NCBI RefSeq assembly: GCF_000382205.1
Contig: NZ_KB907788.1
Span: forward strand, 1-64,000
From: Dyadobacter beijingensis DSM 21582
GTDB lineage: Bacteria > Bacteroidota > Bacteroidia > Cytophagales > Spirosomataceae
Reading direction: 5' to 3'
Length of the DNA stretch: 64,000 nt
Part shown: in pieces, positions 33,826 through 41,132 of the stretch
Layout: the number at the start of each line of letters is the position of its first letter
Position numbering within the stretch: position 1 is the stretch's first letter
Position numbers and translations under genes: made by a program
Notes under the pieces: model-generated
The model's database searches: none
What the model was told of the DNA's origin: nothing
Seen by the model: the letters and a program-made list of their open reading frames with translations, nothing else

Positions 33826-36183
33826 ATGTATAAAAAAAGCACCCTCTTCCACATTTTTACATTTCTCCTGATCTCGCTGTGCGTCCAGGCGCAAAAACGC
33901 ATCACCGTTAGCGGAAGCGTTTACAATGCGGAGAACGTGCCGCTCGAAGGCGTTACGGTGGCCGTAAAAGGCCTCGCTTTGGGCACCAAAACGGAAAACG
34001 ACGGCCGCTTTACACTGCAATTCGCCAGACCGGGCACATTTACCCTCGTCATTTCCAGCGTAGGTTTCAAAACGGTCGAAGAGAAGGTGCGCGTCCAGGC
34101 CGGCAGTGAAGCCATCTCCCCGCAAATCGTGCTCGAATCCACCAGTATTGATTTCAACGAGGTGACCGTGCGCGGCAAGGGCGAGGCGCAGCAGCTGCGG
34201 GAGCAGGGCTTTTCGGTCAATGCCATCGACACGAGGAAGATCGCCAACACGACCATCGACCTCGGCCAGGTCCTCAACCGCAGCACGGGTATCAAAATGC
34301 GGGAACAGGGCGGGGTAGGCTCGGATTTCGAATTTTCCATCAACGGGCTTTCCGGGAAATCGGTGAAGCTTTTCCTCGACGGCGTGCCGCTCGACATTCT
34401 CGGCAGCGCCATGAACCTCAACAACATCCCCGTTAACCTCGCGCAGCGCATCGAGGTGTATAAAGGCGTAGCGCCCGTGGAGCTCGGTTCGGACGCATTG
34501 GGCGGCTCGGTGAACATCGTTACCAATAAATCGCTGGATAACTACCTGGATGTGAGCCATAGCTATGGTTCGTTTCGAACCCACCAGTCGGCGCTGACGG
34601 GGCAATATGTGTACAAGCCGGCCGGGCTGGTCATCAAAGGCAGTACGTTTTTCAATTATTCCAAAAACAACTACCTCATGCGCGGCGTGGAGATCTGGGA
34701 TGCCGAACAATATGCATACGTGCTCCGTGATTTCCGCCGCTTTCACGACCGTTACCAGTCGCTCATGGGGCAGCTGGAAGTAGGGCTGGTGAATAAAAAA
34801 TGGGCCGACGTGCTCTTCCTCGGCGTCGGGTACACGACCTACGACAAGCAGGTGCAAACCGGTGTGCGCCAAAGCATTGTGTATGGCGGCGTGTTGAAGG
34901 ACGGTACCGGCAAAAACGTGAGCCTTCGCTACAAAAAGGACAGCCTGCTCAACAACCGCCTGAGCATCGGGCTGTATGGTACCTATGCTTACGACGAATA
35001 TGTGCTTTCGGACACGACGCTGCGTAAATACAGCTGGGACGGCTCCTACGTGCCGGGTAACCCCGAAACCGGAAGCCTCAGGCTAACCCAGGTGAACCGC
35101 CCGCGCATTTTTGTGCGGTTCAACGGGAACTATCATTTGGCCGAAAACCACGACCTGAACGTCAACTACACGTTCGACCAGGTCGAAAATCAGACTTATA
35201 ACCGCCTTACCTCGTCGGGCGACGATATGCCCGGAAAGCTCGGTAAGCACATAGTAGGCGCGGCCTACCAATGGCGGCTTTTCCAGAACTGGACCAACAC
35301 GTTCATGGGCAAATACTACGGCATTGCCATGAACAAGCGGCAGTACGATTACGGCCTGTCGAAGATCGTGCTGATGCACAATTTTCAGGATTATTTCGGC
35401 TACGGACTGGCGTCGGTATACAAGCTCGACGACAATAGCGGGGTGAAGGCCTCTTTTGAGCATACCTACCGTTTGCAGGATGTGAACGAGGTGTACGGCG
35501 ACGGCTACCAGGTGTTGAACAACATGGACCTGAAACCCGAAGCGAGCGATAATGTGAATATCGGCGGGTTTTATGGCGCCCGCAGCGGCCGGCAGGACTG
35601 GTTTATCGAAGCATCCGCATTCTACCGCAGCGCCAAGGGCTTTATTTATGCCAATCAATACGATAACAACCAGCTGCAATACCAGAACCTCTCGAATGTG
35701 CTCGTGCGGGGGATCGACGCGGAGGCCAGGTACAACTACGGCAACCTCTTCAATGCGATGCTGAACGTGACTTACCAGCATGCGCTCGACAATACCAAAT
35801 ACGTGAATAACAGCGGCAGCGGCGCGGTATCGGCTACTTACCGCAACCGCATCCCCAACCAGCCGTGGCTGTTCGGTAACCTCGACCTGGGGCTGGGCAA
35901 AAATCTGCGCAATGCACAGGGCGCGCGGGTGCAGTTCACGTGGAGCACGCAATACACGCACTGGTACTACCGCTCATGGGAGGGCTTCGCGACGGCCAAC
36001 TCGCTGGCAACCATTCCCAAGCAGCTGGTACACAATGTCATGCTTTCCTACTCCATGCAAAAAGGCCGCTACAATGCGTCGCTCGAATGCCGGAACCTGA
36101 CGAATGAACTCGTATACGACAATTTCCGCTTGCAGAAGCCGGGCCGGGCGATGTTCCTGAAACTCCGGATGTTCCTCATTTAA
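33826..36183 (+). CDS. TonB-dependent outer-membrane receptor
   Basis: A 785-residue receptor. A signal peptide (YKKSTLFHIFTFLLISLCVQAQ) is followed by a CarboxypepD_reg-like domain (about 25-110: VSGSVYNAENVPLEGVTVAV), the plug (about 120-240: VNAIDTRKIANTTIDLGQVL, RIEVYKGVAPVELGSDALGG) and a 22-strand barrel ending with LKLRMFLI. No STN domain is present, so it cannot signal by the classical FecA route. The plug's VELGSDALGGSVNIVT is typical of siderophore/haem-class receptors rather than SusC. It is followed by a DUF4374 lipoprotein and a PepSY protein. ATG at 33826 is chosen. Confidence 0.92.
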   Translation: MYKKSTLFHIFTFLLISLCVQAQKRITVSGSVYNAENVPLEGVTVAVKGLALGTKTENDGRFTLQFARPGTFTLVISSVGFKTVEEKVRVQAGSEAISPQIVLESTSIDFNEVTVRGKGEAQQLREQGFSVNAIDTRKIANTTIDLGQVLNRSTGIKMREQGGVGSDFEFSINGLSGKSVKLFLDGVPLDILGSAMNLNNIPVNLAQRIEVYKGVAPVELGSDALGGSVNIVTNKSLDNYLDVSHSYGSFRTHQSALTGQYVYKPAGLVIKGSTFFNYSKNNYLMRGVEIWDAEQYAYVLRDFRRFHDRYQSLMGQLEVGLVNKKWADVLFLGVGYTTYDKQVQTGVRQSIVYGGVLKDGTGKNVSLRYKKDSLLNNRLSIGLYGTYAYDEYVLSDTTLRKYSWDGSYVPGNPETGSLRLTQVNRPRIFVRFNGNYHLAENHDLNVNYTFDQVENQTYNRLTSSGDDMPGKLGKHIVGAAYQWRLFQNWTNTFMGKYYGIAMNKRQYDYGLSKIVLMHNFQDYFGYGLASVYKLDDNSGVKASFEHTYRLQDVNEVYGDGYQVLNNMDLKPEASDNVNIGGFYGARSGRQDWFIEASAFYRSAKGFIYANQYDNNQLQYQNLSNVLVRGIDAEARYNYGNLFNAMLNVTYQHALDNTKYVNNSGSGAVSATYRNRIPNQPWLFGNLDLGLGKNLRNAQGARVQFTWSTQYTHWYYRSWEGFATANSLATIPKQLVHNVMLSYSMQKGRYNASLECRNLTNELVYDNFRLQKPGRAMFLKLRMFLI

Positions 36184-36217
36184 ATCATTGTAATTCAATT
36201 AAATCCCGATAATTATC

Positions 36218-37429
36218 ATGTTCAAATTACGCAAGCTCCTTTTCGGGGCTGTATTGCTCGCCCTCGGCTCGGTTTCATGCAGCGACAACGACGAGAAAGA
36301 TATTGTAAACCCTGAACCCGAGGCCGCTTCATTTGCCATCTGGGCGCAGCTGGGAAGCTGGCCGAATACCAATTATTACATTATGAATGTGGCCAGCCTG
36401 TCGGAAGGGGCCGTGAAGCTTGAAGGAAACGGGGTGGATGTGACGACGCTGCTCAATAACTCCGTGATTTCCAAAGGCAGATTTTATTATTACTACAACA
36501 CCACCGAAGGTAAATTCGGGAAATACAAGATCGAAAACGGCGCCGTGTCGGTCGTGAAGGAGTTTCCTTTCACACAGTTCCTCTCGCTGGCCGGGCATAC
36601 CTGGATCGACGATAACACGCTGGTGATGATCGGAGGCGTAACCGGCGCGAAAGCGGTGAACTACGTGATCGTCAACACCAACGCGATGACCATTACCAAA
36701 GCCGGAACCGTGAGCGGCCTGCCTGCCGCGCCCGAAACGCACCCGCTTTACCGCGTGGGAGGGGACATTCAGTATAAGGACGGCAAGCTGTTTTTCTCCG
36801 TGATCAACTACAACGGCTCGGATTTTACCTTGTTCAAGCGCTTGAATACACTTGCGGTCTCTTACCCCGATTTCGCGGTGACGAAAGTATCGACCGACAC
36901 GCGCACGGCGGGTCTGGGTAACACCTCGGGCTATTTCACGACGTCGTTCGTAGACCAGGCGGGTGATATGTACTTCCTCACGAGCTGGAACGGTATTTCG
37001 GGCGGCGTGAACACGAAGAAAAGCATTTACCGCATCAAAAAAGGGTCCGACGAACTCGATCCGACCTATTATATGGATGTGCAGGCGGAAATCGGTTTCA
37101 CACCGGCTTCGGGCGTACTGATGGACCTCGGTAACGGCAAGGCTATCATTAAATACATGACGACCGACAACAGTACGACGGCCAAAAACAAGTTCGCGAT
37201 CATCAACATCGCCACCGGCAAGGAGTTCCGCAAGCTCGACGAGGTTCCCGAAGGCCTGGGCAGCGAAAGAAACGTGTTCGTGGAAAACGGTAAGGCATAC
37301 ATTGCCTCATTGTCGGGCCAGGGCACGGATTACATCTGGATCTACGATTCCGCTACCGACAAGGTTACCAAAGGCCTGGAATTGCAGGGCGGCTACACGT
37401 CGTTCTCCCGCATCGACAAGTTGAAATAA
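36218..37429 (+). CDS. DUF4374 siderophore-binding-type lipoprotein (XusB-like)
   Basis: A 403-residue lipoprotein: KLRKLLFGAVLLALGSVSC has a lipobox Cys at about residue 21. The mature part is a predicted beta-propeller with blades such as SVISKGRFYYYYNTTEGKF, NTLVMIGGVTGAKAV, KLFFSVINYNG, GDMYFLTSWNGISG, SIYRIKKGS and AYIASLSGQGTDYIWIYDS. It sits 34 bases after the TonB receptor and before a PepSY protein, the order seen in the Bacteroides XusABC xenosiderophore system. The siderophore role is inferred from context. A terminator hairpin follows. Confidence 0.82.
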   Translation: MFKLRKLLFGAVLLALGSVSCSDNDEKDIVNPEPEAASFAIWAQLGSWPNTNYYIMNVASLSEGAVKLEGNGVDVTTLLNNSVISKGRFYYYYNTTEGKFGKYKIENGAVSVVKEFPFTQFLSLAGHTWIDDNTLVMIGGVTGAKAVNYVIVNTNAMTITKAGTVSGLPAAPETHPLYRVGGDIQYKDGKLFFSVINYNGSDFTLFKRLNTLAVSYPDFAVTKVSTDTRTAGLGNTSGYFTTSFVDQAGDMYFLTSWNGISGGVNTKKSIYRIKKGSDELDPTYYMDVQAEIGFTPASGVLMDLGNGKAIIKYMTTDNSTTAKNKFAIINIATGKEFRKLDEVPEGLGSERNVFVENGKAYIASLSGQGTDYIWIYDSATDKVTKGLELQGGYTSFSRIDKLK

Positions 37430-37443
37430 CCCATCCGGATGCA

Positions 37444-37486
37444 GCCATTGTGCATGCCCGCTGCGGGACTGCACAATGGCTTTTTT
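37444..37486 (+). terminator. intrinsic terminator between lipoprotein and PepSY genes
   Basis: GCCATTGTGCA and TGCACAATGGC form a perfect 11-base stem around a 15-base loop, followed by TTTTTT. It lies 14 bases after the DUF4374 stop and just before the PepSY gene. It may attenuate expression of the inner-membrane component relative to the receptor and lipoprotein, or the PepSY gene may have its own promoter. Confidence 0.85.
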
Positions 37487-37500
37487 ACGCATGAACTGAT

Positions 37501-38667
37501 ATGACTATGGAAAAGACGATCGGGTTGAAAGAGAAGAAACGTACCGCCAGATCCCGGCCCTCGTGGCTGCGGCGGTTCAACGACTGGTTCCACCTATGGA
37601 TCGGCATCGCGGCCGGCATTCCGGTGATCATTATCTGCCTCACGGGCTGCCTGCTGGTGTTCGAGCCGGAGATTACGGCCATGTCGCGCTCATGGTGGAA
37701 TGTGGAAATCCCGGCAGGCGGACAGCCGCTGCCGCCGTCGGCATTGCGGGAGAAAGTCGTGGCGCAGCTGCCCGGCATGCAGATACGCCGCCTGTGGTAT
37801 TACGGCGAAGGCAAAGCGGTGAAAATCACGCCGGACAATTCCAATTCGCTCCTTTTTGCCAATCCTTACACCGGCAAACTGCTTGCCATGCAGGACCACG
37901 AAGACGTGTTCCATTTTATTGAAGAAGGGCATACCAATCTTTGGTTGCCGCGCGAAATCGGGCATCAGGTCGTGAGCTGGGTAACCGCCGTGTTTTTGAT
38001 ACTCACTATCACCGGCATTGTGCTCTGGTGGCCCAAAAAATGGAATGCCCGCGAAATGAAGCAGGCATTGACCATTCAATGGAAAGCAAAATTCAAACGT
38101 GTCAATTACGACCTGCACAATGTACTGGGCTTCTACTCACTGCTGATCGCGCTCATTATGACGCTTACCGGCCTGATCATGGGCTTTCAGTTTGTGAACA
38201 AAACCGTGATGCAAATGCTGGGTGCAAAGCCGCGGAGCAAGGAAATCTCCGCTATCCAGCCCGGTCCGGAGGCCGTTCCCGCTACGATTGAGGGCAGGGT
38301 AGATATGATATTCAAACTCGTAACGACGGAAATGGGCGAATACAACCGCGACCAGATCAGTATCCATTTCCCGAAAGACGACGCCAAATCTATTTACGCC
38401 TGCACGGACATGCACCACGGCTCCTGGCGCGAACTGAATTTCGACCGGAACACATTGGCCCTGCTATCGTCGTCGCAAACGAAAGTCGCGGAGGATACCC
38501 CTGCCGGGTGGATGCGCCGCTCCAATTATGCGCTGCACGTCGGCGCAATCGGCGGGACTTTGACCAAATGGGTCTACTTTTTCGCGAGCTTCATCTGCGC
38601 GACGCTGCCCGTGACCGGGTTTATCGTCTGGTTTGGCAAGCAGAGGAAAAAGCCGTCCCGGAAGTGA
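37501..38667 (+). CDS. PepSY-domain transmembrane protein (XusC-like)
   Basis: A 388-residue inner-membrane protein of the PepSY-associated TM family. It has an N-terminal TM helix (WIGIAAGIPVIIICLTGCLLV), a PepSY domain with a heme/iron-reductase-like His pattern (DHEDVFHFIEEGHTNLWLP), further helices (QVVSWVTAVFLILTITGIVL with WWPKKW, and NVLGFYSLLIALIMTLTGLI) and a C-terminal helix with FASFICATLPVTGFIVWF. Such proteins are thought to act as ferric-siderophore reductases or importers in the inner membrane. It follows the TonB receptor and DUF4374 lipoprotein. Two ATG codons (37501, 37507) are possible. Confidence 0.88.
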   Translation: MTMEKTIGLKEKKRTARSRPSWLRRFNDWFHLWIGIAAGIPVIIICLTGCLLVFEPEITAMSRSWWNVEIPAGGQPLPPSALREKVVAQLPGMQIRRLWYYGEGKAVKITPDNSNSLLFANPYTGKLLAMQDHEDVFHFIEEGHTNLWLPREIGHQVVSWVTAVFLILTITGIVLWWPKKWNAREMKQALTIQWKAKFKRVNYDLHNVLGFYSLLIALIMTLTGLIMGFQFVNKTVMQMLGAKPRSKEISAIQPGPEAVPATIEGRVDMIFKLVTTEMGEYNRDQISIHFPKDDAKSIYACTDMHHGSWRELNFDRNTLALLSSSQTKVAEDTPAGWMRRSNYALHVGAIGGTLTKWVYFFASFICATLPVTGFIVWFGKQRKKPSRK

Positions 38668-38694
38668 CGGAACTTGGCAAAACAATGGAAGTGC

Positions 38695-39627
38695 TCACGC
38701 GCAGGCATTCTTCCTGAATAGCGACGGCGACACGTTCACTTTTTTACGGAAAAACGTTGTGAACGCCGCCTGGCCCGAAAAGCCGAGGCCGTTACTGATC
38801 TCGTTGATCTCCCAGTCCGTTTGGACAAGCAGGGACTTCGCTTCGTGCAGGAGGCGGTCCTGGATGTGTTCGCGCAGCGTCTTGCCGGTGTGGTTCCTGA
38901 TAAGCGCGTTTAGGTAGTTGGGATGGACATGCAGCTGGTCGGCGAATTCGGCGGCGGTTTTGAGCTTCACCATGCTATCGCGGTTTTGCACCTGGAACGA
39001 CGATTCCAGCAGCGACAGAAACCTGTAAATATGCCCATAACCTTCTGAAACGGGCATTTCGGCCCTGTTTTTTCCGGCCCGCCGGCTTTCGAGCAGCAGC
39101 ATTTGCAGTTGCAGCATGATCGCCTGCTTCTTATCGTCGTGGTAGCCGCGGTCCTCCCGGAACATCGTCCCGAAAAAGCCGTTGATCCTCGCCGACTGCT
39201 CCGGCTCCAACCGGATCACGGCCTTATCGGGCTGGAAATAGGGGTATTGGCGGAAAAGCTGTAACACATGGTCGGCTTCGTGTCCGAAGTAATCCGGGTG
39301 GATGAGGCAGAAATGCCCGCCTGTTTCCGCCGAGGTCGTTTGCCACGACATGATCTCGTCGGGGTGCAGGAAGGCGATTTCGTCCGGTCCCATTTCGTAG
39401 CGGTGCAGCCCGATGGTCAGCCCGCCGGTGCCCGCCGTCATGTGAAATATCTTGTAAAATTTCCGGCGATGCGGCGAAATGTAGTCCTTTACCGGGTATT
39501 CGTCGCGGTTTTCGATGATAAAATAGCTCGCATCCAACGGCAGGTGCTCTACATTCAGCAGCGGTACCTTGTAGCCGTCTGCCGCGAATTTTTCAAGTTC
39601 CATTCTGGGTATACCGCTGTTTTCCAT
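38695..39627 (-). CDS. AraC family transcriptional regulator
   Basis: A 310-residue regulator. The N-terminal part is a cupin-like sensor domain (KFYKIFHMTAGTGGLTIGL, MGPDEIAFLHPDEIMSWQ) and the C-terminal part has two HTH motifs (AAEFADQLHVHPNYLNALIR and WEINEISNGLGFSGQAAFTT) ending FFRKKVNVSPSLFRKN. The architecture is the usual AraC one. It is transcribed toward the PepSY gene and lies 74 bases downstream of an SDR gene on the same strand, which is a plausible target. Confidence 0.92.
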   Translation of the reverse strand: MENSGIPRMELEKFAADGYKVPLLNVEHLPLDASYFIIENRDEYPVKDYISPHRRKFYKIFHMTAGTGGLTIGLHRYEMGPDEIAFLHPDEIMSWQTTSAETGGHFCLIHPDYFGHEADHVLQLFRQYPYFQPDKAVIRLEPEQSARINGFFGTMFREDRGYHDDKKQAIMLQLQMLLLESRRAGKNRAEMPVSEGYGHIYRFLSLLESSFQVQNRDSMVKLKTAAEFADQLHVHPNYLNALIRNHTGKTLREHIQDRLLHEAKSLLVQTDWEINEISNGLGFSGQAAFTTFFRKKVNVSPSLFRKNACA

Positions 39628-39701
39628 GACTGCCGGTTGCTGATTACTGAATGATGCCCCGAAAGTAAAGGAATTACCGCGTAAGTGCCGCTCCGCCGAG
39701 G

Positions 39702-40541
39702 TCAGAAATCGGTGGATTTGCTCACGGATTCAAATGCTTTCAAATCATTTTGCAGCATTTCGATCTGTGTGTGCGCCATGCCGAAGGAATCGGACCCCAG
39801 GAACAAATGCAGCGGCTTTTGGGCCATTCCCGCCACCTGAATCAATGCCGCCGCGCCTTTTTCAGGGTCACCCGGCTGGTTGCCGATGATCTGCTCGTTG
39901 TGGACCACTTCCAGTTCCCGCGCTTCCGTATAGGCCGCGATCGGGTGCGCCGCCGTGCGCAGGGAGCCTTGGAGCAGGAAGTTTGTTTTGAAATAACCCG
40001 GGTACACGATCGTCGCCGATACGCCCATCGATTTGGTTTCGGCCGACAGTGCCTCCGTCAAACCGGCTACCGCGAATTTGGTCGCATTGTAAATGCCCCA
40101 GCCCGGAAAGGTGCCCATAAATCCGGCGATGGAGGAAATGTTGAAAAATGCACCCGACTTTTGTTCCCGGAAAACGGGCATGACGTGGCGGATCACGTTC
40201 AATGTGCCGAATACATTTACTTCGAAATTCGTCCGCGCTTCTTCGTCGCTGAGCTCTTCCAATGTCCCCAGCTGCCCGTAACCCGCATTGTTCACAACGA
40301 CATCGATCGTGCCGAACCGGCTGGTAACCTCGCCGATCGCGTTGCGCACCGCACCGTCATTGTCGAGTTCTACTTGCAGCGGCAGAAACGCGTCGCCGTT
40401 AAAACCGGCCTCTTCCCGCAACGCCTGCGCATCGCGCGACGTGGCCGCCACCTGGTACCCACCCGCGAGGAGCTGTTTAACCAATGCCAATCCTAATCCT
40501 TTCGAAGCGCCCGTTACGAGCCAAACCTGTTTTGTGTCCAT
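39702..40541 (-). CDS. short-chain dehydrogenase/reductase
   Basis: A 279-residue classical SDR. It has the cofactor motif TGASKGLGLAL, NNAGYG, the catalytic Ser in SSIAGFMG and the YNATK motif (Tyr/Lys), followed by VYPGYFKTNF. The extended C-terminus with FLGSDSFGM is typical of SDRs paired with AraC regulators in this phylum. The natural substrate is unknown. ATG at 40541 is chosen, since the family domain begins at MDTKQVWLVTG. Confidence 0.9.
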   Translation of the reverse strand: MDTKQVWLVTGASKGLGLALVKQLLAGGYQVAATSRDAQALREEAGFNGDAFLPLQVELDNDGAVRNAIGEVTSRFGTIDVVVNNAGYGQLGTLEELSDEEARTNFEVNVFGTLNVIRHVMPVFREQKSGAFFNISSIAGFMGTFPGWGIYNATKFAVAGLTEALSAETKSMGVSATIVYPGYFKTNFLLQGSLRTAAHPIAAYTEARELEVVHNEQIIGNQPGDPEKGAAALIQVAGMAQKPLHLFLGSDSFGMAHTQIEMLQNDLKAFESVSKSTDF

Positions 40542-40793
40542 GATTTTGTCTGTTTTTGTACCATGCAAAATTGGCAGGAAGGGGCCGGACGGGCTTTACG
40601 CGAAGGAAAGGGGTATTTGTTAGTTTCAAAGAAATATCGGCAGTTCGGGCTGTCCGCTGGCAAGGCGGCGGTGTTCGTTTATGGACAGGATTATCGGAGT
40701 GTTTTGATATAAAAATTTGAAATTCAATAAATTATATTGTTAGGATCAGCTGGCATGCTATTTTGTCTACAAATATTGAAGTTATAAAATGCG

Positions 40794-41132
40794 ATGAAAA
40801 GAAACTATCTGGGCGAATTCGAAGAACTGGTGCTGCTGACGGTCGCTATCCTGCACCCCGGCGCGTACGGGGCGGCCATTACCGATGAAATGGACGCGCA
40901 GACAGGCCGGTCCGTGAGCATCAGCGCGGTACATGCCGCATTGGCGCGGCTCGAAGAAAAGGGCATGCTTAGTTCCGCATTCGGCGAAGCTACCCAGGAA
41001 CGGGGCGGTCGCCGTAAGCGGCTGTTTACCGTGACGGTGCTGGGGAACCAGACATTGCAGCACGTGCGCGACACCCGCGCCCGGCTTTGGGATTCCATTA
41101 CGTCAAAAAGCCTGCTGACACAAGGGATATGA
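40794..41132 (+). CDS. PadR family transcriptional regulator
   Basis: A 112-residue winged-helix regulator. It has the PadR opening YLGEFEELVLLTVAILHPGA, YGAAITDEMDAQTGRSVS, the recognition segment VSISAVHAALARLEEKGML and a beta-wing (ERGGRRKRLFTVTVLG). PadR proteins repress efflux genes and respond to phenolic or drug ligands. Its stop overlaps the start of the downstream permease (ATGA), so it is translationally coupled to it and likely controls it. Confidence 0.92.
   Translation: MKRNYLGEFEELVLLTVAILHPGAYGAAITDEMDAQTGRSVSISAVHAALARLEEKGMLSSAFGEATQERGGRRKRLFTVTVLGNQTLQHVRDTRARLWDSITSKSLLTQGI

Noticed and set aside
33724-34872. 382-codon minus-strand frame opposite the TonB receptor
   Set aside because: Rich in His/Val/Arg typical of an antisense shadow of a high-GC coding frame; the receptor on the plus strand is unambiguous.
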